Source of the DNA: Ursus arctos
Lineage: Eukaryota > Chordata > Mammalia > Carnivora > Ursidae
NCBI RefSeq assembly: GCF_023065955.2
Contig: NW_026623008.1
Span: 18,968,001-19,032,000, forward strand
DNA: 64,000 bases
Reading direction: 5' to 3'
The notes below the pieces were generated by a model that searched no databases, was not told the DNA's origin, and saw nothing but the letters and a program-made list of their open reading frames with translations. A program made the translations under genes and the position numbers. Each line of letters starts with the position of its first letter. Position 1 is the first letter of the stretch. Positions 29,901-41,476 of this stretch are shown piece by piece.

Positions 29901-32900
29901 CCTAACCACTGCCCCTCCCATCCTTCCCCCTGCCAGGTACCTCTTCTCCCACTTAAACGACTTCTCGGCCTGCCAGAAGATTGGGGAGTTGTGTGGGGAG
30001 CTGGGCCAGGCCTTGCAGGAGGTAGGAGAACCAAGGGCCAGGCTTGGCCCAGGCTGTAGAGACCAAATCAGGCTAGAGCTTTTTATAACGTGTGAATCAG
30101 CACAGGATCACGTGTGGGGGTTGGGAAGAGGCAGGGGCAGGAAGAAAGGAGGCCTGGCCACGGGGTAGGGGGCGATGGGGGCCTGGGGTCTTCTAGCTGG
30201 CAGGGGCAGCTCAGGAAGTTTGACTCTGGGGCAAGGGTGGAGTGGGTGAGGGCATACATGGTGATTTCTGGGGTTTGGCATCAGGGGGACAAGACCTTGG
30301 AGCCAAAGCTCTGAGGCCGTGTCATCCTGGGAGGAGACCAGCATGCAGGACACAGGGAGGGACCCCAGGGAAGCCCACCCGGCCCTCGGGAGAAGGCAGT
30401 GCCCCTGCCTCAGGGAAGGCTGCTGCCCTCTCTGCTTCCAGGACAGTCCAGTGGCCGAGAAGGAGAACAAGGTCCTGAGCATCGTGAGTGTGGGTTTGAC
30501 TGAGTGGGGCGGGAGGGGGGCGTGCTGGGAAGGGGCGCAGGCTCAGCATCCCCTCCCCCAGTGCAGCCACGTGGCCGGGATCTGCCAGCACATCCTGAAC
30601 TGCAGCCCCCAGGAGCTGCTGGAGCAGAGAGCCATGCTGGAGCGCGTGCAGCTGGACGACCCGCGGGTGAGCTCCGGCCTGGGCAGCCTGGTCTGGGCCC
30701 TGAAGTACGGTTGTCGGATCCCACAGGATCCTGTCCTGCTCTGGCTGGAAGGCCTCTTCTGTACAGCTGTGAAAGGCCCAGGGGACTTTCCTGGGGTCTT
30801 AGGTCATTAAGCACTTCTCCAGTCCTGAGGTGCTTTAGCTGGTGTGGTCTCAGGTGACACATTCCAGCCCTGGGACATAGACCTGGCGGGTTAGGGGACT
30901 GGGGAGAGGACACGGACTTTCTTGCTTTCATCTTTGACTCGTTGAGAACCCCAGAGCCCCCAGCCCTGCCCCTGTCCTGCCCCCGCCCGCTGATCCCTTC
31001 AGGAGGGCTGCTGAGAATCTCCTACCTCATTAGTCAGCAAGCCCAGCCTCCCTCTGGCCCTTATTGGAGGAGGCGGCAGGGGCCCAGAGAGGAGGGGCAG
31101 GCCCAGAGTCACACAGCAAGTTGGGCAGTGCCGACCTGGGGCCAGCTCTCCCCCCAGTTCCACCCACTGAAGAATCCTGGTCCCCCAACACCCTCAGTGA
31201 CTGCAGCCTCTGCTTCGGCAGGGCCTGGAAATCCACACCACCAGTAACTGCCTGCACTTCGTGTCCCGTGTGGGCACCCAGGTGAGAACCCCGCGCCCTT
31301 CTCAGCCGCCCGCCCCAAGGCCCTGCCCTCCAGCTGAGCCTGCCTCAGGCCCACGGAGAGCGAACCCTGTGAGCCCTACCCCGCATACCAGGTTCCTGCT
31401 GACTCCCGGCTGCGGATCCTGCCTGGAGACGAGATTGTCCAGGTCAATGAGCAGGTGGTGGTGAGTGAGGAGAGGGACACGGGGTTGGGGAGTGAAGGGG
31501 CTACTGAGTAAAACCCAGGGCCGGTGGGTGGGGAGGGACCCTTGTGGAGACCAGGCTTGGGGGAGCTGCCATCCCTGAGATGAGCCAGCTCTTACGGGTC
31601 AGAGTGGCCTTGGCAGAGCCAAGGTGAAGGGCTGGTGGAGGCCTCCTGGAGGAGGAGTGGCAGGAGACCGAGGGCAAGGGCTGTTGGCTTACTTCGGAGC
31701 CTCGTGGGCGGCTGCATCAGCCCTGGGTCCCTGGCCTGCCCCCTGCCTCCTGCCCTGTCCAGGTGGGCTGGCCCCATAAGAACGTGGTGAGGGAGCTGCT
31801 ACGGGAGCCAGCCGGGGTCAGTCTAGTGCTGAAGAATGTCCCCGTCCCGAAGACCCCTCCACAGGTACTTGCCCTCCAGCCCTGCCCCCATCCCGCTCTC
31901 AGACCCCTGTCGTCAGCTCTGTCACCATTTCTGGTTGTTCCCCAGACCCCTCCTCAGGCCCCAGGCTCCCCACAGCTGTCGAGCCCCTCGCTGGCTTTCA
32001 CCCCGCTGTCTCCCAGGTAACAGGCTCTGCCGTCGGTGGGTCTGGGCGGGGGTGCCACGAGCTCACTCATCTCACCTCCCCTTGCTCTCCCCAGGGCCCC
32101 ATCCGAAGACGTCTTTGCCTTTGACCTGACTTCAAACCCAAGTCCTGCACCCAGCCCTACCTGGACAGGTAGATTCAAAGTCCCACCAAGTGGCAGACGC
32201 CCCGGCCAAGGCATGTGGGATGCCTGGCTCTAACCTCCCCCCCCACTCTAATGTCCTCACCCTACTGCCCAGCATGGGGCTGGTCTCATGGATGCTCCTC
32301 TCTCTCCTCCCTCCTGACAGACGCTACCTCCCTTGACTCTGAGTCCCGGCCCGTTCCCCCCACACCCCCAGCCACACTGCCAGCAGGGGTAGTGGAGACA
32401 CAGGAAGCCCCAGAACAGCCTGACAAGGTAAGATGAGGGCTCAGCAAGGAGGGTTGTGTGGCTCCGGCCCCAGACCCTTCTCTAACCGCTTATGGCCTTT
32501 TCAGAGTCCTGTTTCTGGTCGGAAGAAATCAAAAGGTAAGAGACGTACTTGACCGGGTGGGGATCCCCTGATAGGAGCTCTTTGAAGTCTTTACAGTGTT
32601 TGGCAAGACCACCCCTCCCATTTCATACACAGCCTCTCCTCAACAGCTGGGTGTGACAGACCTGTGCGTCCAGCCTGGGCCTCTCACCAGCTCTGTGACT
32701 TTGGGCTAATGACTCCTCCTCTGATCTTCCGTTTCCTCGCCTCTGAAACGGGAAGAGTCAGCCCTACCTCAGGGAGACACCTGTAACCTTTCAAGCCCAG
32801 AGTATGGGTTCAGAAGATCAGCTGGGAATGCTGGGGGGGTGCAGGTGCAGGCTGGGGGGTCCGGGTGGCCCTGCCAGCCCCTAAGCACCCAGGCCGTGCT

Positions 32901-35788
32901 CCCGCAGGCGTGGCGACACGGCTGAGTCGCCGGCGGGTGTCATGCCGGGAGCTGGGACAGCCCGACTGCGACGGCTGGCTGCTGCTGCGCAAAGTGCCCG
33001 GCGGCTTCATGGGCCCGCGCTGGCGCCGCTGCTGGTTTGTGCTCAAGAGACACACGCTCTACTGGTACCGCCAGCCCCAGGTGAGCCCCCGCCCCCCCGC
33101 CCGGCTTCGCCAGGGGGTCAGAGCCATGGTTCTTGTCCTTATCCTGCCGGCCCCTCCCTCTGTGGTCACGGGCAGGCCACCGACCCCCCGAGCCCCGTCT
33201 GTAAAACAAGGTCACTCCTGGAGAGACACAGACGGATGTGTGTGTGAAAGCAGGCTGAGCAAGGCATCACGGGCAGTGCAGAGTCACGTCTGCTCTGCCC
33301 ACTTTTCCTTCCTCTTCTGTTACTCCATCTATCCTGTTTATTCATTCGATGAACATTCAGGTGCCGGCTGCGTCCCCAGCTCTGGGCCGTGTGCTAGGGA
33401 CATAGGGCAGACGGGGACAGTCCCTGCTCCTCTGGGCCGGTAGCGGGGAGGGTGCATGCACGCTCAAGGACCGTTTGGGGAACACACGCTATGCTGAAGG
33501 AGAAGCCCAGGGGTGGGTAGGAGCCCAGTGGAGGTGGACAGTCCAGCCCGAAGAGTCGAGAAGGCCCCCTGAGAAATCAACGCCTGGGGGTTAGTCAGAT
33601 GGGAAGGAGAAAACAGCAGGAAGGGAGAAGAACGTTTGTAAAGCTCAGGGGCATGCAGCAGCTTCCCGTGGCTCTGAGGACAGAACAAATGCATAAGCAG
33701 TCAGTCTTCTCTTTTGGGACTGTTTTCCTGGATATCTTTGGCTCCCCTTTCCTGGCTCAAAGGCCCCCCCTTGGTCACACCCCCTGCCCCCACCCCAGAT
33801 TCCTGCCCTGAGCTCTAGGCACGAGGAGATTTGTGGTTGGAGAGCCCGGGAGCACTCTCTCCCCTGCCCACCCCAGGAGCCTGACTGGGCCTCCAGGGTA
33901 ATGGGGCTGCAAGCTGACCCTCAAACTGTGACTTCTCCCAGGATGAGAAGGCTGAGGGCCTCATCAATGTTTCCAACTACAGTCTGGAAAGTGGACAGGA
34001 TCAGAAGAAAAAATAGTTAAGTCCTGGAGTGTGACACGGCGCGGGGGGAGGGGGCGAGAAAGGGAGAGAGGAGAAGACGTGGGGGGTGGGGGCAGCAGGT
34101 AGCTGGGATTCCCGGGGCAGCCTCATGGGTTCTGGATGGGCACAGCCAGGCTGAGTGAGGCCGCTCTGCTCCCTGGCAGTGTGTTCCAGCTCACCCATGA
34201 CGTGTACAAACCCTTCATTTTCGCTGCTGATACCCTGGAGGATCTGAGCATGTGAGTGCCACCTACCCACAACCCCCAGCTCCCACATGAGTGCTTGTGA
34301 GCCTGGCTCAGGAACCTGGATTCTGATCCCAGCTCTCCGATAGTGGCTGGTCAAGGCACTCACTTCCCCAAGCCTCAGTTTCATCATCTGTAAAATGGGT
34401 TAATAAGAGTTCCTACCTCTCAGAAGTGCTCTGAGGATTAAGTTAGAAGAGGATGGAGGTGCAAACCCCTGGCATACAGTAGATGAAAACTCCGAGACCC
34501 GTTTGTCCCTCCACAGGTGGGTGCGCCATCTCATTACCTGCATTTCCAAGTACCAGTCTCCGGGCCGCGTCTCCCTGCCCCGAGAGGAAGGTGGGTGTCT
34601 CACAGGGGTGGGTCCCACCAGGTCTCAGCTGAGCCTCTGTCTTTCCTGCAACGGGGGCTGAAAACTCCAAAGCCCTAGCCCACTCCCTGGCCTCCCAAAA
34701 CCCTGTGAAGCTTAGTGGGCTCCCCAACTGCTCCTGTTCCCCCAGACTGCTACAGTGAGACAGAAGCAGAAGACCCTGACGATGAGGCTGGGTCCCGCTC
34801 GGCCTCGGTGAGTGGGAGACTGGTGGGGAGCAGAGAGCAGGCCATAGGGCTCAGAATGATACCTACCTCTCCTTGCGCCCTGCCCATAGCCCAGCCCAGC
34901 CCAAGTTTGGAGTCCACTCCATGGAGACACGTCACCTGCAGCCACCCCCATGCAGGGCAGCCCACGGACTTCCTTTGGCCCACCAACAGGTGTTGTGCTG
35001 GGGTTGGGAGCTGAGCTGGAGGGCGGGGGGCTGGGGGGGCCAGGATGGGTACATCCTCATCTGCCTCCCCCTCCCACAGACAACAGTGAAGGGGCGCTGG
35101 AAGGAATGGTGCAGGGGCTGAGGCAGGGTGGCGTGTCCCTCCTGGGCCAGCCACAGCCCTTCACTCATGAACAATGGCGGAGCTCTTTCATGCGGCGCAA
35201 CCGAGACCCCCAGCTCAATGAGCGAGTGCACCGCGTGCGTGCGCTCCAGAGCACTCTCAAGGTCAGCTGGAGGGCACTGGGTGTGGTGAAGGGCTGGGCT
35301 CTGGGCTTTTGGTTCTGGTTTCTGGCCCTGAGCTCTGGGCTCGGCTGTGGACTGGGCCAAGTTCTAGGTTCCCAGAGCCAGCCTCTCAGTGTGAGGGTCA
35401 GGGCTAGACCGGGCCAGGTGCTGGGTTTTAAGCATTGGACTCCAGAGTGAGCTCTGGACTTGGGCTCTGCCCCTCTCCCTGGGTGATCATGGCTCCTTAG
35501 CCCCTGCTCTCTTCACAGGCAAAGCTGCAGGAGCTGCAGGCTTTGGAGGAAGTGCTAGGTGACCCCGAGCTGACAGGAGAGAAGTTCCGACAGTGGAAGG
35601 AGCAGAACCAAGAGCTCTACTCAGAGGGCCTGGGAGGCTGGGGAGTCGTGCAGGCTGAGGGCCACTCCCAAGTCCTGAGCTCTGACTCCAGAGAACAATC
35701 TTCCCACCCCCTGCCCTCTGACCCTGAGGAGCAGTCCCATCTCTGCCCCCTGACCCCAGAGAGCAACCTCCGACCTCCTGACCTCTGA
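26933..35788 (+). CDS. CNKSR1: CNKSR1, connector enhancer of kinase suppressor of Ras 1
   Basis: Scaffold of the Ras-RAF/Rho signalling pathways at the plasma membrane. Twenty-one coding exons: 26933-26984, 28884-29041, 29146-29327, 29937-30021, 30442-30483, 30562-30666, 31222-31281, 31392-31460, 31763-31864, 31946-32016, 32095-32168, 32321-32427, 32505-32535, 32908-33080, 33942-34015, 34180-34251, 34517-34590, 34746-34807, 34890-34989, 35080-35261, 35519-35788. They sum to 2145 nt, 714 residues, with every phase matching and no stop. Domains in order: SAM at about 7-70 (WTPGKVASWLRG... HQELILEGVEQL), CRIC at about 75-170, PDZ at 209-285 (GLEIHTTSNCLHFVSRVG; GDEIVQVNEQVVVGW), a Pro/Ser-rich linker at 285-375 and PH at about 400-505 (DGWLLLRKVPGGFMGPRWRR to WVRHLITCISKYQ). 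An acidic SETEAEDPDDEAG stretch and a C-terminal coiled coil at about 605-660 follow. Odd points are the weaker donors GTTAAG (exon 15) and GTGTTG (exon 19), and a repeat-derived C-terminus. Confidence 0.97.
28040..28210 (+). repeat. MIR in CNKSR1 intron 1
   Basis: AAGCTACTTAATCTCTGTTT, CATCTATAAAATGGGGATAA and GCCCAGCACAGAATAAGC keep the MIR order. Older repeat-like text continues to about 28590. Confidence 0.7.
28590..28760 (-). repeat. MIR (reverse) in CNKSR1 intron 1
   Basis: ATTATTGCCATTTCACAGGT, AAGGAAACTGAGGCACAGAG and CAATTAACTTACTTGC are the reverse complement of the MIR core and 3' part. Confidence 0.75.
29530..29765 (+). repeat. L2 3' end in CNKSR1 intron 3
   Basis: CTCTGGGAAGCCTTCCCTG, then CAGCGCCTAGGACAGGGCCT and GGCACGTCTTAGGCGCTTGA match the L2 3' consensus order. 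Confidence 0.75.
32665..32800 (+). repeat. MIR in CNKSR1 intron 13
   Basis: CAGCTCTGTGACTTTGGGC, GATCTTCCGTTTCCTCGCC and CTGAAACGGGAAGAGTCAGC fit the MIR core. Confidence 0.65.
34285..34490 (+). repeat. MIR in CNKSR1 intron 16
   Basis: GGATTCTGATCCCAGCTCT, CAAGCCTCAGTTTCATCATC, TGTAAAATGGGTTAATAAGA and CTCTGAGGATTAAGTTAGA follow MIR closely. Confidence 0.85.
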
Positions 35789-36177
35789 CCCTGAGCAGTA
35801 CCTTGGCTCCTGACCTCTGGCCTTGAGGACCACCTCAGCCCCCAAGCCTCTGATATGTCCAGGACAGAGCATCCCCGGGTTCTGTTCAAGGCTGGAAGTA
35901 GTGCTAGTCCATGTGTCACCCCAAGATGCCCCCCTTTGCCTACACGTCCACCATTTCTGCTCCTCTCTCCCCTGGAGTGGGGTAAAGTGAGTGAGCTCTG
36001 TGCCATCCTCTCTCTTGCCAATGAAGGAGTGACACGCTGGGCTGAAAGAGATTCTCTCTCACCTCATCCTCCGACCTGTGGGGGCACAAACCTATCCCCC
36101 TCCATCTCTGGAACTTCTCCCTTCCCCAGACCAGTCTTATATAATCGTTCATTTTACACAAGAAACACTTTCAACAA

Positions 36178-36183
36178 AATAAA
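36178..36183 (+). terminator. CNKSR1: CNKSR1 polyadenylation signal
   Basis: AATAAA lies 390 bases after the CNKSR1 stop, followed by TGTGCC and TTCCGTGTT. Confidence 0.8.
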
Positions 36184-36284
36184 ATCAGTTTATCTAAAAT
36201 GAATCTACATGTGCCTTGACTTCCGTGTTAGAACCAGGAGTCTGCTCCCGGACGGGACAAGGATGGAAAGCTATCAGAAGGACA

Positions 36285-36377
36285 TGAGTGTAACTAGTCT
36301 TGGTAACTAGTTAGTCTTGGTAACTAGTCGCTGGTCGGTAACTAATTTGGTAACTAGATAGTCTCGGTAGCTAGTCC
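36285..36377 (+). repeat. short tandem repeat, unit about TTGGTAACTAG
   Basis: About six degenerate copies of a GGTAACTAG-containing unit (variable 11-19 bp spacing) sit between the CNKSR1 3' end and CATSPER4. The CTAG core is self-complementary. Confidence 0.85.
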
Positions 36378-37044
36378 ACCATGTGCGCAGACCAGTGGCC
36401 CGGGCCCTGCAGCTGAAGTTCTGGGCCTGTCAGGATGCCGGGTTGCTGATCCGCGGCTAGCGGGCTCTTCCACGTGTGCCCATCTCTTCCCATCTCCTCC
36501 CAGCCCTTGGAGACCAGGGGGTGCTCTCCGGCCCTATCCCCAGGATGGGCGAGGGGGGGGGTACGAAGAGAAACAGAGGCTGGCCTTTCACTCTAGATGG
36601 AGAAACACACCTTGCATGGAAGGACAGGACGGGCAGCCCTGGAGACTGGGGTCTTGGACGGTGTAGCCGGTGGGGAGGGGTACAGGTTGAGGCCAGCTGG
36701 GAGGAGGGCCTCTGAGCCAAACATCCCTCTCCTTTCCTCCCAGTCTCACCTCCAGCTCCTGGACCCAGAGTAGGGACATGTCCCTGTGTCTCCATCCAAG
36801 CTGCACAAGAGACCTGACCTGCTCCCATCAGCCTCTGACCTCTAACCCCAGCCCAGCCCCCGAGTGTCCCTGGCTTCCTCCATGGGGTACCGAGGGGAGT
36901 CAGTGGGAGGAACTTTTCTTGGTATCAGGATTCCTTGGTGGAATGCACAGCTGGAGGTCACAGAGTCCTCTGTGATATCACCACGAGGGGGAGCAAGACC
37001 CCTTGGAATGAAGTTTCTGACGGGTGGGAGGAGACTGAGCAGCT

Positions 37045-40000
37045 ATGATCGGTAACCGAAACAGCGGGTGGCTGCAGTGGACCCACGCCAATACCAAACC
37101 TCTGACGGTCATGGTAGGTGGCCCCTGCCTTGGTCCACCCAAGCCGGGCGTGCCAGGGAGGGGCGGGGCGCAGGGCCCGGCGCTGGCTCCCGGGGGCAGA
37201 GCCGCACTGATGGGCCGGCTCCTCACTCTCGCAGAGGGCCGCTCACGAGCCCTACGCCCGGCCAGAGGAGCAAGTACTCATCAACCGCGGAGACATCATG
37301 AGCACCAAGGTGAGGAGGCCGGACGGCCGCCCACAGCGAGCCCGGCCCCACAGTCACCCTCAGCAGCTGTGCCCTGGGGGCACCAGGCCGCCATAATAAC
37401 TCTGCCCCTTCTAGCTTCTAAACGAACGTCCCCCCTGAGGACCTGCCCTAGCAGTGACCCCTACAGTGACCCCTTCATGGTATGTTAGTACCCACCTGGC
37501 AGTGCTCCCCGCGGGAACCCCTCTATAATGACAACCGCTCACCAGCAGAGCCCCTAAAGTTCTCCCTTGCAATGACTCCCACAAAGATTCCCCAGCAGTC
37601 ACCCTCTTTCGGTGGCCGTTTAGGTAGTGACCCCTACACCAATGCCCCCATATCATGACCCCTCCCAGGCAACTTCTCCCCCTAGAGTGGCCCTTCCCGC
37701 AGGGGCCCCCATTCACTGAGAACAAACGTCCAGGCAGAGGCCTCCACGGTGACACCTGCCTGAAGGAAGGTCCCCGCCCTCTCCCAGGATGCCTGGGACA
37801 TCCAGGAATTCATCACTCACATGTATGTCAAGCAGCTGCTTCTACACCCGGCCTTCCGGCTGCTGCTGGCCTTGCTGCTGGTGGTCAACGCCATCACCAT
37901 TGGTCTGCGCACCAACTCCTTCCTTGGCCAGGTGGGACTCCAGCCTGACCTCTGCCCCCACTGATCTATGGGGGGGGGGGGGAATGCTGGGCAAGACACT
38001 TCTCTCTGGGCCTCAGGCTCCTCATCTGTTCGTGACGATTGCACTGAATGTTCTTCCGGGGCTGTCAGCTCTGACTTTCTAGGAAATTAGAGATCAAGGA
38101 AGACTTCATGGTGGAGGGGGCCCAGATTTGAAAAAGGCATTAGATTTGTAGAGAGATAGGGTGGGAGAAAAATGGTGTGAGCAGAAGCAGACAAATGGGT
38201 CCCTGGTGGGGGAGGGTATCCCATTTTTAATCAATAGTCACTCTGTGCCAGGGTCCAGGTGTGATCACAGCAGACCCAGTTCTGTCTCAGACACAAGCAC
38301 GTCATTACGGATGATGAGTGTCACGGGGTACGTGGGAGCTCAAAGTAGACGTCAAACCCAATCTGTAGGGTCAGGCAAGGCTTCCTGGGGAAAAGAACGC
38401 TTCAGGTGGGAATAAAGAGTAAGTGGGAGTCAGCCAGGCAGAGAGAGGTGCGAAAGAGTGTTTGGGGGTGGAAGAAACAGCTTGTGAACAAGTTCTGTAT
38501 GTCCATCTTCAAGTCCAGTATGATTTTGGTCTTATCTTTGATATTTTAAACTCCTACAAGGAATATACTACATACATGAATTGTGCTATTTGAAATCAGT
38601 ATTTTAAAAATGTCCAGTGCAGTGGCTGGTGATTTCAGAGACGTGGCCAGCAGCTAGCTGGTGCAGGGTCTTTATCTTAAGGAGGATGGCCTCTATCCTA
38701 TGTCATTGGGAAACCAGGGAACGGTTTCAAGCATGGAAGTAACATGACCAGACATGTGTTTTAGAAGACTTTTAACACTCACTCCCACAGGGTGGACCAC
38801 AGAAGGGAGGGTGCTGGGAATGGGAAAAGATAGATCAGGCCGAACTGTGTTGTGATGTTCAGTGAAAGATGATGGGGCTTGAACCGGGGCAAGGGCCATG
38901 GGTAAAAGAGGTCCCATGCATCTGAAGCTCTCTAGGAGTCAAATCCATGGGCCTTCCTGATTGCTTGCTTGCTTGCTTGCTTTTTAAAGATTTATTTATT
39001 TGAGAGAAAGAGAGAGAGACAGAGCAAGCAGGGGGAGGGGGCAGAGGGAGAGAGAGACAAACATTGACTCTCCGCTGAGCCGGAAGCCCGATCTCAGGCT
39101 TCCTGAGATCATGACCTAAGCCGAAATCAAGAGTCAGACGCTTAACCGACTGAGCCACCTAGGTGCCCCCCTGATCGCTTTTCTTTACAACAAACGGTGA
39201 GCACTTCATATGTGCTGCCGTGTTTAACATACCTCATCCTCTCACGCATGTAGAGAAAGGGAGAGCAAGGAGTCACCTTTCTGGCTTGAGCAACTGTGTG
39301 GGGACAGTGCTGTTTGTTGGGATGTGGGGACACAGGACAGTGAGCAGTTTTGGGGAGGATGCTGAGGTCAGTTTGAGTTGAGTAGTGTAGTGGTTGGAGG
39401 TGCTGGGGCAATATCCACACAGAGATGTCTAGGGAGAGGTTAGAGGTCAACTCTGAAACCCTGCCAAGAGGTCGGGCTAGACATGGCAACATGAGGGTTG
39501 ACAGCATCTGGGTGGATGGTTGCCAAAGCTAAAGGAGGAGATGAGGCCACTGGGGGAGAGAGTGTCCAGTGAGGAGAGAAGAACGCCAGGACAGAGCTCT
39601 GAGGGGGGCCTCCCAGTGAAGGACAGAGAATGGAGGTGGCTGCACGGAAGGGGACTGAGGAGGGCTGGTCAGTGGGAGGACCTGAACGTGCTGTCAAGAA
39701 GGGGATGCAGGGCCAGAAGAGGCGAGAGAGGAGGCCAGAGAAGGATCGCGGAGCATCCCTTGGGTTTAGTTCTTGTGGCCTTGACAAGAGCGGTGGAAGT
39801 GTGGTGGAGGCAGAACCCCAATAGCCAAGATGGCCGAAGGAGTGGACTGCAGGCAGCTTCCCCCCCTCACAGATTGTGAGATTGGTTCAGACAGCAGATA
39901 CCAGCACTCTCAGATAGAATGAAGTAGCATGAAAAAGAATGAAATAGAAGCTGCATGTGTGTATGTAAGAGAGGGAGGGAGGGTGGGGGCAGGAGAGAGA

Positions 40001-41444
40001 CAGACTACTGGGAAATATAAAATACATCAATCTTACCATGGGTCCTGGTCAAAAACGCTAAAAGCCCTGGTAGAAGATATGTGTCCATAAAGGTCATATC
40101 CTAGAGGCCTGTGAGTGCCAGACTGGTTTTGAACCTTGCCCTGCAGGCCATTGGGAGCCATGGTAGGCTTGTGCGTAGAGGAGGCAACTCTGATTTAGCC
40201 ATAGATGCTCATAACTTGGAGGAGGCAGGAGGACTATTTATGAAGCTCTCGCAGTAAATAGTGAGGAGAGCTGTTGCCTCCCAGGGCCAGCGGGATGGAG
40301 CTGAGGGGACAGATGACGGGAAAGAAAGTTCTTCCTTATCATAGACAGACATCCTTGGTCTGTGATGCCCTCTGGGAATTTGGAAGAGGTAGGGAGCCCA
40401 TGACCTTAACGTCCCATTCCGGGTTTAAGCAGCTGTGCTCAGCCTCTCATTGGCCAGTGGGTACGGGTGATGACAAGGTGTGGGGACCAGGAGGCCTCTG
40501 TGTGGCAGTGAGCCTTGAGGCATTGAGTCTGTTGGCCATGGACGTGAAGGGAGGAGTCCTCCTTACAAGACTTTGGGAACTGCCAGGGGGGCGTCGGGCA
40601 GGCTGGGAGCTGTTGATGGGGTCACAAACCATAGTAGGGTCACAGCTTCGTGAGAGATTGGGGGAAAATGAGTTGGATTTTGAAAAGAATTCAAGCTCAT
40701 CAAGTCATCCGTCATCCATCCAACCGTCAGTCCACCCAGGGAAATGGACCCATGAGTGTCGGGGACATGCAGGAGTCGTGTCAGGCCTTGCCAGGGGATT
40801 TGGGAGCTCGAGCAGCTGGAGTAGTTGGGACAACCAGAGAAGGACGGGTGGGACTCAGTGTCCAGTGTCCGCCATCTCAGGGGCCAGGGCCTTTCTTCCC
40901 AATCCTGGAGCCTGTTGTGCCTCTCCCCAACCCCTCTTTTTCACGCATCCCTACTCTAGAGGTTAGGAGCAAAGGTTTATAGTCTTTATTGCTCACTGTC
41001 TGACCTTGGGCACCCCTCCGATTCCTCCTGTGTGAGATGGGAATAAAACCTACTTTGTAGGACGGTGGTGATGCTGACAGGAAAGGCACATGCAAATGGA
41101 AAATGTACTCTAAAGGGAGCTGCAGAGATGCTGAGGAAGACGAGCAGCAGGAAATGGGCCTGCCTTCCCCCGCAGACGCCGCCGTCCCTGACCTCACCCA
41201 GGCTCTTCGCCACTGACCTCTCGGCCCCTCTTTTTTTCTCTGTCTTCCATGTAGCAACACTATGAGTTGTTCTCTACCATAGATGACATTGTGCTGACCA
41301 TCCTTATCTGTGAGCTTCTCCTCGGCTGGTTAAATGGCTTCTGGATTTTCTGGAAGGTGAGATCCTGGGCCCTCCTGCCATTGCCCCAACTCCTCCGTAG
41401 GGACTGCACCCCACCCCTGTGCTTCTGGCCCAACAAGCTGAGAA

Positions 41445-41476
<32 letters not shown>

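Noticed and set aside
36285..36377. CRISPR-like spaced repeat
   Set aside because: Units are short, degenerate and without uniform spacers, and the genome is mammalian; it is a minisatellite.
40274..40966. 230-codon plus-strand frame in CATSPER4 intron 3
   Set aside because: No homology recognised, no splice context, and it overlaps old repeat-like text; likely chance openness.
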